A stretch of DNA of 64,000 nucleotides from assembly GCA_015232455.1 (NCBI GenBank), contig JADFZQ010000014.1, positions 20,941-84,940 of the forward strand, in the 5' to 3' direction. Made by a program: the position numbers and the translations under genes. Below are positions 55,025 to 63,461 of this stretch, piece by piece (the first letter of the stretch is position 1; each line of letters starts with the position of its first letter). The DNA comes from Desulfamplus sp. (GTDB taxonomy: Bacteria > Desulfobacterota > Desulfobacteria > Desulfobacterales > Desulfobacteraceae). The notes under the pieces were generated by a model. The model ran no database searches. It was given only the letters and a program-made list of their open reading frames with translations, and was not told the DNA's origin.

Positions 55025-55933
55025 CTACACCTTTTGAATCTGGGACCGTCCAAGTATTCCTGATGGTCTAAATATTAGAATAACTACGAGAAATATAAAG
55101 GCAAAAACATCTTCATAATCGCTTGATATGTAGCCCGTGAAAAAACTCTCTGTCCAACCCAATACCAATGCCCCTAAGACAGCACCCGGAATACTTCCAA
55201 TACCTCCAAGAACTGCTGCGACAAATGCTTTAATGCCAGCAATAAAACCCATATAAAAATTTATCTGACCAATATGAGATGCTATTAAAACGCCTCCTAT
55301 TGCTGCTGTTGCAGAGCCAACAACAAAAGTTGCGGAAATAACCTGATCAACATTTATTCCAAGAAGTGCTGCCATCATCTTATCTTGAGAAGTTGCACGC
55401 ATAGCTTTTCCAATTCTTGTAAACTTTATAAGAATTGTAAGTAAAATCATTACAACTACTGTTGTTGATAAAATCATAAGCTCAGGCGAAGTTAAAATGT
55501 GTGAGTATGGTTCCCAAAATTCAAACTCTGGTACAAGACTTGGGAATGGTAAAAAATCAGAAGTCTGGGCAAGAAGAACATAGTTTTGTAAAAATAGAGA
55601 CATGCCGATAGCACTTATCAGCACAGATAGCCTTGGTGCGTTTCGTAAAGGTTTATAGGCTATCTTCTCCATAGTATAGCCATAGGCACAAGAGTAAATG
55701 ATTGCTGCCATACCAGCAAGAACTACTACAGCAAGAGTTGGCATACCCATCATTGTAAGAACAGTTGAGACTATAAGTCCTGTAAAAGCACCTATCATAT
55801 AAATTTCGCCATGTGCAAAATTTATAAGCTCTATTATGCCATAAACCATAGTGTATCCTAAGGCAATAAGTGCATAAATGCTTCCTCTGGTCAATCCACC
55901 AAAAAAAAGTTGTGTAAAATATTCAAAGTCCAT
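55025..55933 (-). CDS. livH: Branched-chain amino-acid ABC transporter permease LivH
   Basis: 302 residues, eight or so membrane segments. LTRGSIYALIALGYTMVYGIIELINFAHGEIYMIGAF is the LivH start, and GKAMRATSQDKMMAALLGI is the coupling loop. AGGA before ATG; 90-bp gap to livK with a hairpin. Confidence 0.96.
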   Translation of the reverse strand: MDFEYFTQLFFGGLTRGSIYALIALGYTMVYGIIELINFAHGEIYMIGAFTGLIVSTVLTMMGMPTLAVVVLAGMAAIIYSCAYGYTMEKIAYKPLRNAPRLSVLISAIGMSLFLQNYVLLAQTSDFLPFPSLVPEFEFWEPYSHILTSPELMILSTTVVVMILLTILIKFTRIGKAMRATSQDKMMAALLGINVDQVISATFVVGSATAAIGGVLIASHIGQINFYMGFIAGIKAFVAAVLGGIGSIPGAVLGALVLGWTESFFTGYISSDYEDVFAFIFLVVILIFRPSGILGRSQIQKV

Positions 55934-55950
55934 AAATTTTCCTGCTTTTT

Positions 55951-55980
55951 AAAAGAGGGGGGAGTGTCTCCCCCTCTTTT
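55951..55980 (-). terminator. Hairpin between livK and livH, partial terminator
   Basis: AAAAGAGGGGG and CCCCCTCTTTT as 11-bp arms with an 8-nt loop, ending in a T-run. In the middle of the operon it would let most transcripts end after livK, giving more binding protein than permease, a common arrangement. Purine-rich DNA continues to about 56010. Confidence 0.65.
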
Positions 55981-56023
55981 TTTTAGTAGAGAGGGGGAAA
56001 GGGGGTAAGATCAAGAAAAGAGT

Positions 56024-57145
56024 CTATTTTTGTTCAACAAAAGCACCTTTTTCAATTTTGTAAACTGAGAAACCAATTCCAGTTGCATCACCTTTTGTAT
56101 CAAATTTGATCTTTCCAAGTGGAGTTTCAACATCTTCTGTCTGAAGAGCTTTTACAACAGCAGCATAGTCTGTTGAGCCAGCTTTTTGGATTGCATTTAA
56201 AATAGCAAGGGTTGCTGAATAAGCGTTATCATAAAAAGCACCGGGGTCTGAGCCATAAGCATCTTGATGCTCTTTCTTTGCCTGAATAGCAAGAGCGTTC
56301 TTTGAAATATCTCTTGGACCAGTTGCATATACGCCTTCTGTAAATTGACCACCAACTTTAATAAAGGTGTCGTCTTTGATGCCATCGCCACCCATGAAAG
56401 TGGTCTTCATTTTCTTTTTTCTCATAAGGGTAACAATTTTTGATGCTTCTGGATGGTATCCGCCCCATATTACAAGCTCTGGTTTTTTGCTTTTAACTTT
56501 GGTTACTATAGCAGAATAGTCAACAGCACCAGGTGTTACACCTTCAAAAAGAACTACTTTTACACCAGCTTCTGTAAAATATTTTTGTGCAAGTTCAGCC
56601 TGACCTTTTCCATAATCTCCCTTATCATGGAGAATGGCGACTGTTTTTACCTTAAGAACTTCAAGAGCATATTTTGCCTGAACTTGTGCCTGAACAGCAT
56701 CATGTGCAATTGTTCTAAAGAAGTTTGGATATTCGCCGCTTAAAGTTAAATCGGGGCTTGTTGCAGATGGTGAAATTGTTATAATGTTTGAATTTTTGTA
56801 GATGCCAAGAGCAGATTTTGTAGCACCGCTGCAGATATGCCCGATAACAACATTAACACCATCAGAGACTAATTTTGTTGCTGTGTTTCCAGCAACTTCT
56901 GGTTTACAAACATCATCTTCAATAAGCAATTCTACTTGTTTGCCAAGAACTCCGCCGCTTTCATTGATTTTTTTAACAACAAGTTTAGCTGCATTAACTG
57001 TTGGAAGACCATAAGAGGCAAGGTCTCCGCTATGTGCACCAGCAATACCAAGTTTAATTGTGTCTCCTGCAATTGCACTTCCTACAAAAGCAAGGGTAAA
57101 AAGTGATACTGTAATAACAGCCAACCATTTACATCTTTTTTTCAT
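56024..57145 (-). CDS. livK: Branched-chain amino-acid-type periplasmic binding protein
   Basis: 373 residues. Signal peptide (KWLAVITVSLFTLAFVGSAIAG, cleavage about residue 26), then Leu/Ile/Val-binding fold: IKLGIAGAHSGDLASYGLPTVNAAKLVV, IGHICSGATKSAL, SPSATSPDLTLSGEYPNFFRTIAHD, DNAYSATLAIL. AAGGAG before ATG. Substrate may be a branched-chain amino acid or another small acid or amide; the operon alone does not tell. Confidence 0.94.
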   Translation of the reverse strand: MKKRCKWLAVITVSLFTLAFVGSAIAGDTIKLGIAGAHSGDLASYGLPTVNAAKLVVKKINESGGVLGKQVELLIEDDVCKPEVAGNTATKLVSDGVNVVIGHICSGATKSALGIYKNSNIITISPSATSPDLTLSGEYPNFFRTIAHDAVQAQVQAKYALEVLKVKTVAILHDKGDYGKGQAELAQKYFTEAGVKVVLFEGVTPGAVDYSAIVTKVKSKKPELVIWGGYHPEASKIVTLMRKKKMKTTFMGGDGIKDDTFIKVGGQFTEGVYATGPRDISKNALAIQAKKEHQDAYGSDPGAFYDNAYSATLAILNAIQKAGSTDYAAVVKALQTEDVETPLGKIKFDTKGDATGIGFSVYKIEKGAFVEQK

Positions 57146-57250
57146 AACAATCTCCTTAAAATAATTAAAATTTAATGATGAATTAACAAATAAAACTATG
57201 GATTAATAACAATAACTATTTACTGACCAAACAAATAAATGAGTTTTGTT

Positions 57251-57279
57251 TATATACTTTTACATATTTATTGAGTCAA
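57251..57279 (-). promoter_or_regulatory. Sigma-70-type promoter of the liv operon
   Basis: Minus strand: TTGACT (57279-57274), 17-bp spacer, TATATA (57256-57251). Predicted start about 57244 and a leader of about 100 nt. The rest of the 349-bp gap (57146-57494) holds the 57428-57454 palindrome and otherwise nothing I can identify. Confidence 0.65.
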
Positions 57280-57427
57280 GGAAAAACAAGGCAGCCTAAT
57301 CTCTAATATTTTTACTATATACACTTTACACAGGCTTAATTTGGTTATTCTTTTGATTTCATTATTAATGCTATAAGGAATGAGAATTTAATTAATCACT
57401 AAACTTATAGTCGCAAAAAAAATAATA

Positions 57428-57454
57428 GTAGAGATGCACGGACGTGGTCTCTAC
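57428..57454. repeat. Palindrome GTAGAGATGCACGG...GGTCTCTAC, intergenic copy
   Basis: Same family as 31112, 35726 and 38132. One arm has lost a few bases (ACGTGGTCTCTAC instead of CGTGCGTCTCTAC). Between the receiver-GGDEF gene and livK. Confidence 0.75.
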
Positions 57455-57494
57455 TCAATTTGGAGAAATTTACGATTTTGTTTTATACCATTTC

Positions 57495-58406
57495 TTAGTA
57501 TGTACAAAACCTGTTTCTACCGCTCTCTTTTGCCTTATAAAGAGCTTGATCTGCCATTCTTAACAACTCGTCAGATGAAGATTTTCGAGTTGGAACTAAC
57601 GTTGCAACTCCTTGACTTACACTTACGTAGCCATTTGTAGATGAATCAATATGAGGTATTTCAAGGGAGAGTATCTCATTTTGAAACTTTTGAGCGACCT
57701 GACAAGCACCTTCTAAATCTGTTTTTGGCAAAATACAGCCAAACTCTTCACCGCCATAACGTGCTACAATATCTATTTTCCGTCTTACTGATGCTTCAAG
57801 GCAATCAGCAACTCTGATAAGACAAGAATCGCCCTCTTGGTGTCCATATTTATCATTATATAATTTAAAATGATCAATATCGAGAATAATTAGAGACAAT
57901 GGTGAAGGATCGCGAATACCGCAGCTCCACATAGTCTCAAGATAATCATTAAAACGGCGGCGATTTGCTATTCCTGTCAAACCATCACGTAGAGATTGAT
58001 TTTTTAGGAGTTGAGTTTTGATTCTAAGATCAATATGGGTTCTAACCCTTGCCTGAACAACAATTGGTCTAAAAGGCTTTGTAACATAATCAACAGCACC
58101 TGCTTCAAATCCTCTTACTTCGTCTTGCTCGTCTGTTTTTGCAGTTATAAAAATAACTGGAATATCTTGAGTATTTGCAACTGACTTTAATCTTCTACAC
58201 ACCTCATAACCATCTATTCCTGGCATCATCACGTCAAGCAGAATAAGGTCAGGAGGGTTATCTGACATTGCTATCTCCAACGCTCTTTCGCCATTTGTTG
58301 CTACACGAGTACTGTAATCAGATCGCAGAAGCTCATTTAATATCTTTAGGTTATACGGTTCATCGTCAACAATTAATATTGATGATTTTATGCTATTTAT
58401 ATCCAT
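57495..58406 (-). CDS. Response regulator with GGDEF domain (diguanylate cyclase)
   Basis: 303 residues. Receiver 1-125 with ILIVDDEPYN, phospho-Asp in LILLDVMMPGIDGYEVC and ITAK/KPF. GGDEF domain (about 140-303): RDGLTGIANRRRFND, LDIDHFKLYNDKYGHQEGDSCL, ARYGGEEFGCILP (active GGEEF). Makes c-di-GMP when phosphorylated. Directly downstream of the hybrid kinase (84-bp gap), so probably its output. No I-site RxxD is evident before GGEEF. Confidence 0.94.
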   Translation of the reverse strand: MDINSIKSSILIVDDEPYNLKILNELLRSDYSTRVATNGERALEIAMSDNPPDLILLDVMMPGIDGYEVCRRLKSVANTQDIPVIFITAKTDEQDEVRGFEAGAVDYVTKPFRPIVVQARVRTHIDLRIKTQLLKNQSLRDGLTGIANRRRFNDYLETMWSCGIRDPSPLSLIILDIDHFKLYNDKYGHQEGDSCLIRVADCLEASVRRKIDIVARYGGEEFGCILPKTDLEGACQVAQKFQNEILSLEIPHIDSSTNGYVSVSQGVATLVPTRKSSSDELLRMADQALYKAKESGRNRFCTY

Positions 58407-58490
58407 TGTGATTTATAAAACTCCAAAAAATATTTGTAGGCTATTTGGGGTTATGCTGTTTAGAGTCTATATTTTAAAGCAACGAAGCAA

Positions 58491-61400
58491 CTATAATGCA
58501 ACATTTATCTTATTAGCAATACTTTTAAGGGAAATCAAAGCATTAGGAAAATCAAAGTTATTTATAAGTTCATCAAGTTCTTTTATATCTTCAGCAATTG
58601 TTAAGCCATCAGTTATAAGCATTGTAAAATCTTCAATAGAACCCTTAAAACGCATAAGAGTATCTAAAGCATCTGGGCTATCATTCTTAATAAGCTCATA
58701 AAGTTCAACCACAATTGGCTTAACTATCTCAAAATCAAAAGCCTGTTTTTCGTGTGATTCTACCACTGTATTGCTTTCTTCTGCTATTTCCTGACTCTTA
58801 TCTAAAGTTTTTAAAGACTTTACAACTTGCTGTAAAGCTATATCAAAATCTAATAATAGAGGTTCAAGAATATCAACGGGTAAATTCTCTCTAATAGCTT
58901 TTTCTAATTGAGCTGTTACTTTATAAAGTTCATCAGCAGAGATATTTCCAGCAACCCCTTTTAGCGTATGAGCCATTCGTTCAGCAGTGGTTAAATCACC
59001 TTTCCCTATTTCACTTTTTATCTCTTGTGTCATAGAGCCATACTTTTGACCAAAATCAATAAGAATCTCTTTAAGTAATCGCCTATTACCTCTGAGTCTT
59101 TTTAAAGCAGATTGAATGTCAATTCCAACTAAATCATCAGGTAAATCAACGAGTTCAGGTGGTTTAACTACTTCTAATGGTTCAACATATTCGGACTTAA
59201 TTGCTCCTGATAATTGAGCTTCTTCGGGTTTAGTTGCTTCTGACAATTGAGATTCTTCAGGGTTAGTTGCTCCTGACAATTTGACTGATCCAATAGATTC
59301 AATAACCATGTTCTCCGTTTCTCTTATTTTGGGTTTAATCCACGTAATAAGAACTTTATAAATTTCGTCAGGATCGATTGGCTTGCTTACGTAATCATTC
59401 ATGCCTGATGAAATACACTGCTCTCTTGCACCTGTCATGGCATGTGCAGTCATTGCAATTATTGGCAACTCATCAAACTTTGGATTTTGTCTTATTATTT
59501 TTGTAGCTTCATATCCGCCCATAACAGGCATCTGAATATCCATAAACACGAGATCATACTGTTTCTCGTTTACTACAGATTCTTTCTGATTTATCGCATC
59601 TATTGCCTCTTGACCGTTATTTGCAATCTCAACAAATACTCCCACATCAAGCAATATCTCTTGGGCAACCTGCTGATTTAGTGCATTATCTTCAACAAGA
59701 AGAACTCTTGAGTTTTTTATCAGATTCATTTTTTTAGCAATATCATTATTTTGACTGCTATATTGATTTGAATAAACTAAAGAGTCATCATTTTTTTTGC
59801 CATTATGATTATTATGTCGCGAGAGAGTATCTTCTATTTCATAAATATTTGTTCCACTATTTTTTTGGTCAAGAGCCTGTTCACGCCCAAATACCTCCAT
59901 TATTGTATTAAACATAAGCGAAACATTTACAGGCTTCATCAAAAATGCTTTAATTCCTGCCTTTTCTGCCTGCTTTACAATTTGATCTCGCCCAAAAGCT
60001 GTGATCATAACAATAAGAGGCAAATGTGCTAAATTAGGATTTTGCTTTATCCTCTTTGATGTCTCAATTCCATCTATCTCTGGCATTCTGTAATCCATCA
60101 AGACTAAGTCGTAACTTTTACCTTCAGAAGATGCTCTATTTAGTTCCTCTATAGCCTTTTTACCTGAGTCAGCCGTAGTAACGATAAACCCAAAAGATTT
60201 TATCTGTGCTTCATATATTTCAAGAGCATTTTTATTATCATCAACAATAAGAACTCTTAACCCTCTAAGGTCTTTAGGTATTGCATAATCTTTCTTCTTT
60301 TCTAATTTTTTATAAATAAAATCTGCTGTAAACGAGAATGTGCTTCCTTTTCCGATTTGACTTGACACATTTATGTCTCCACCCATCATTTCAACAAGAT
60401 TTTTCGATATTGTCAAACCAAGTCCAGTTCCTCCAAATTTGCGAGTTATTGAGGTATCTGCCTGAGAAAAAGCACTAAATAGCTTTTCAATCTGTTGGTC
60501 GTTCATGCCAATTCCTGTATCTGAAATAGAAAATTTAAGTTGGCATTTATCATTATCACTTAGAATAAGTGTCTCATTATCACTTAGAATAAGTGTCTCA
60601 TTGTCGCTTAGAATAAGTGTCTCATTATCGCTTAGAACTGGTATCGCACTATCATCTTTTATAACTGGCATCTCATGTTCTTTGACAGATGTGCCAAAAT
60701 TCGTATCTGTCAAATCAAGTTCATTTGCCAACACTTGAATATCATTTTCTATAGCTGCTGGGTATTTTTTAACAAATTCGGTCTTTAGAAAGACATACCC
60801 TGATTCAGTGAATTTGACTGCATTATTGCAAAGGTTTATCAAAATTTGACCTAATCGGAGTGGATCTCCAACTAAATAGATAGGAACACCAGCTTCTATG
60901 GTGCTTATAAATTCAATCTCTTTTTCAGAAGCCTTTACAGAGACAATATTTGAAACACTGTCCATAACATCTTCAAGGTTAAAAGAGATTGACTCCATCT
61001 CTAATTTGCCAGCTTCAATCTTGGAAAAATCAAGAATATCATTAATAAGTCCAAGCAAAGATTTAGCAGATGAGTCAACTTTTGAAATATAGTCTCTCTG
61101 TTTTGGGGTAAGATCGGTCTTTAGTGCAAGTCCAGAAAAACCTATAACAGCATTCATTGGGGTTCTAATTTCGTGGCTCATATTGGCAAGAAACTCATTT
61201 TTTGCCTTTGTGGCAGCCTCAGCAGATTCTTTGGCAAGTTTCAAATCTGCAATCCGTTTTTTTTCAGATATATCTTCTAACATACCCTCATAATAGAGAT
61301 GGTTACCGTTACTATCAGAGATAACCTGAATATTTATCGAAACATCAATCTCGCTTTTATCTTTACACAACGCCTTGAATTCAAAGTTCTTTATATATCC

Positions 61401-62282
61401 TTGCTTGGATAAAATTTCTAACAATTCTACCCTTCTTGACGCATCGACATAAAGGTCTTTTGATAGATCGTTAATAGAAGCGATAAGCTCTTCTGGGGAG
61501 TCATACTTAAGAATGCGTGTGAAAGCTGGATTAGCAATAAGAAGCTTTCCAGCAGGGGTTGTTTGGAATATCCCTTCCAGAGAGTTATTGAAAATTCCAC
61601 GATATTTCTCTTCCGCCATTTTCAATGCCTCTATATGGGCTGTTATCTTCTCCCCCATATCCTTTATAACATTTATAAATGGTTCAAATTCAATGAAAGG
61701 GACATAATCAATAGAAAAACTATAGTTACCCAATATGTAAGAATTTACTATAGCATTAAGGTTAGCAAGTGGTTTTTTAAAAAAATGTTTTAATAAAAAT
61801 CCTGTAGCAAAAATAAGCGTAATCAGGACAATTATGAGTGTCATAAGGCAATACTGCAAAAATTGATAATTTTTTTCCCTGTAAAGATCCGTTGTGAAAC
61901 TTATAAAGATACTACCAAGAAGTATATTTTGATGCCTAATCTCACCTGACTTTTCTATGCACTTACACTTCTCTTTTTTATCTATACTCAGAATATTGTT
62001 GCCTGCACGATCATTGATAGTCAGCTTAACTATTAAGTCATTTTTGGCAAAAGCACTACCTATGCCCTTGACTGCTTCTTGATTCATCTGCCAAAATGGT
62101 TCTCTTAGAGCATCAGTCAGATATTCTAAGTATTCTAAGGCATTTTTATCCAATTCGGTTATTGATTCACGAGTTTTTAAAATATATAGAGAAAAAATGG
62201 AGATTGCGGATACAGCCAAAATCATAAAAATAAGGTTTATTATAAGTTGTTGGGAAATGGAGTTGCGAAAAATGGGTTTCAT
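58491..62282 (-). CDS. BarA-type hybrid sensor histidine kinase
   Basis: 1263 residues. Membrane helices about 15-35 and 150-172 flank a small periplasmic sensor. Then come a linker, a PAS domain (about 225-345, FNNSLEGIFQTTPAGKLLIANPAF) and HisKA (His about 370, FLANMSHEIRTPMN). The ATPase has LINLCNNAVKF, SDTGIGM and FGGTGLGLTISK. Receiver 1 is VLIVDDNKNA/LVLMDYRMPEIDG, receiver 2 VLLVEDNALN/LVFMDIQMPVMGG, and the HPt has His about 1104 (MAHTLKGVAGN). A 24-bp tandem repeat (60553-60648) inserts LSDNETLI units into the ATPase domain. A second repetitive linker (ATNPEESQLSEATKPEEAQLSG) precedes the HPt. It follows the periplasmic binding-protein gene, which may be its sensor. Confidence 0.92.
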   Translation of the reverse strand: MKPIFRNSISQQLIINLIFMILAVSAISIFSLYILKTRESITELDKNALEYLEYLTDALREPFWQMNQEAVKGIGSAFAKNDLIVKLTINDRAGNNILSIDKKEKCKCIEKSGEIRHQNILLGSIFISFTTDLYREKNYQFLQYCLMTLIIVLITLIFATGFLLKHFFKKPLANLNAIVNSYILGNYSFSIDYVPFIEFEPFINVIKDMGEKITAHIEALKMAEEKYRGIFNNSLEGIFQTTPAGKLLIANPAFTRILKYDSPEELIASINDLSKDLYVDASRRVELLEILSKQGYIKNFEFKALCKDKSEIDVSINIQVISDSNGNHLYYEGMLEDISEKKRIADLKLAKESAEAATKAKNEFLANMSHEIRTPMNAVIGFSGLALKTDLTPKQRDYISKVDSSAKSLLGLINDILDFSKIEAGKLEMESISFNLEDVMDSVSNIVSVKASEKEIEFISTIEAGVPIYLVGDPLRLGQILINLCNNAVKFTESGYVFLKTEFVKKYPAAIENDIQVLANELDLTDTNFGTSVKEHEMPVIKDDSAIPVLSDNETLILSDNETLILSDNETLILSDNDKCQLKFSISDTGIGMNDQQIEKLFSAFSQADTSITRKFGGTGLGLTISKNLVEMMGGDINVSSQIGKGSTFSFTADFIYKKLEKKKDYAIPKDLRGLRVLIVDDNKNALEIYEAQIKSFGFIVTTADSGKKAIEELNRASSEGKSYDLVLMDYRMPEIDGIETSKRIKQNPNLAHLPLIVMITAFGRDQIVKQAEKAGIKAFLMKPVNVSLMFNTIMEVFGREQALDQKNSGTNIYEIEDTLSRHNNHNGKKNDDSLVYSNQYSSQNNDIAKKMNLIKNSRVLLVEDNALNQQVAQEILLDVGVFVEIANNGQEAIDAINQKESVVNEKQYDLVFMDIQMPVMGGYEATKIIRQNPKFDELPIIAMTAHAMTGAREQCISSGMNDYVSKPIDPDEIYKVLITWIKPKIRETENMVIESIGSVKLSGATNPEESQLSEATKPEEAQLSGAIKSEYVEPLEVVKPPELVDLPDDLVGIDIQSALKRLRGNRRLLKEILIDFGQKYGSMTQEIKSEIGKGDLTTAERMAHTLKGVAGNISADELYKVTAQLEKAIRENLPVDILEPLLLDFDIALQQVVKSLKTLDKSQEIAEESNTVVESHEKQAFDFEIVKPIVVELYELIKNDSPDALDTLMRFKGSIEDFTMLITDGLTIAEDIKELDELINNFDFPNALISLKSIANKINVAL
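60553..60648. repeat. 24-bp tandem repeat in the hybrid kinase gene
   Basis: Three full units beginning TTATCACTTAGAATAAGTGT (60553, 60577, 60601, each ending CTCA) and a diverged fourth (60625). Each contains the small palindrome CACTTA-GAA-TAAGTG. Frame kept; encodes NETLILSD. Confidence 0.92.
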
Positions 62283-62321
62283 TTGAGAGTCTCTATTTAA
62301 AAAATTATTTAGTAGTCAGCT

Positions 62322-63191
62322 CTATTTTGAGAGTGGTTTAATCAACAACTCTTCATACTGTTTTTTGAACTCATCTTTTGTATTATCATCGTAAAAAGGT
62401 TTGAAGAGATCAAAGTATCTTTGTGTAGGCATCTCTTTTTTTAAAATTGTATTTATTTTATCGATCATAGTTTTACCCCAACCGTTTTTTGGACATATAA
62501 CATAAAGAACTAAATAGTCCTTTTTTTCACTTACTTTAAGCGATAAGATTTTATCTTCTATACCTTGCTTTTTGGCAGCAATTTTTAATGCAAAATACCC
62601 GCCAATGGTGTAGTCAATACGTTTGTCCATCAACAGATTAATAGGCTGATCCGCTACTGCAGATGAATAAGATGCAGATACATGAGAATCTTTTGCATGA
62701 CTATTTATTATGGCATCAATCTCTTTACCAAAGCTACGAGAGGCAGGGTATCCAAATTTTAATTTTGTATTTTTCAAACTACTCTCTAATGATACAATAT
62801 CTGAACCTCCGAAAATAGCATGATCATCTTTTCTAATAAAAATATGGATTGGCGGAACAATAGCCATTGGAATAGAAAAATGAGCAAATTTTTCTCGCTC
62901 AGGATTTTTAGCCATAGCTACATTACAAAAAAACATATCCTGAATTTTTAGGTTATCTATAAGCCTTTCAACATTGCTACTTAACCTTTGATGATCGTAG
63001 TCCTTAAGGTTTTCAAAAATGATATTTTCAATATCAGCAGCAACTCCAGTTACTTTATCACCTTCACAAACATATAAAGGTGGAATGCAGTTATGTCCCC
63101 ACATCACAGTATCTTTTGACCATGAATTTCTCTCTATAATAAAAACAGATAAGCAGGCTAAACAAAGTGCTATAAATTTACTTTTTTGCAT
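62322..63191 (-). CDS. Periplasmic substrate-binding-like protein (SBP_bac_3 type)
   Basis: 289 residues with a signal peptide (KFIALCLACLSVFII, cleavage around residue 25). The body resembles the two-lobe amino-acid binding fold: VMWGHNCIPPLYVCEGDKVTGVAADIENII, NVAMAKNPEREKFAHFSIP, LLMDKRIDYTIGGYFAL. No ABC permease is next to it; the hybrid kinase is (39-bp gap), so a sensing role is inferred. ATG 63191 is chosen: GGAG sits 7 bases ahead, while the in-frame TTG 63203 would add four residues. Confidence 0.8.
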   Translation of the reverse strand: MQKSKFIALCLACLSVFIIERNSWSKDTVMWGHNCIPPLYVCEGDKVTGVAADIENIIFENLKDYDHQRLSSNVERLIDNLKIQDMFFCNVAMAKNPEREKFAHFSIPMAIVPPIHIFIRKDDHAIFGGSDIVSLESSLKNTKLKFGYPASRSFGKEIDAIINSHAKDSHVSASYSSAVADQPINLLMDKRIDYTIGGYFALKIAAKKQGIEDKILSLKVSEKKDYLVLYVICPKNGWGKTMIDKINTILKKEMPTQRYFDLFKPFYDDNTKDEFKKQYEELLIKPLSK

Positions 63192-63373
63192 AAATTTCTC
63201 CAATTTCTGTTAAAATTAAAATTATTCATTGTTATTGTAATGGTGATTAAAAAGTTGACGTTAGATCAACTTTATCTACCTATTTAACATTAACTTATAT
63301 ATTTTTCTATGGAAATTGCAACTCTATAAAATCAGAATCAATATTCTGTTGTACCTAAGTGATTCTAACATTT

Positions 63374-63407
63374 AAATAAAAAAGGGGCATAGCTTTTGCC
63401 ATGCCCC
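63374..63407 (-). terminator. Intrinsic terminator after the metF-like gene
   Basis: Minus strand: GGGGCATGGC, loop AAAA, GCTATGCCCC (10 pairs with one G-U), then T6ATTT. It lies 55 bp past the metF-like stop, in the 270-bp gap before the binding-protein gene. Nothing else is seen in that gap. Confidence 0.85.
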
Positions 63408-63461
63408 CTCTAAGAATCTAATTATATATGATCGTTGAAATTATATCTAAGTTTTATTGCA

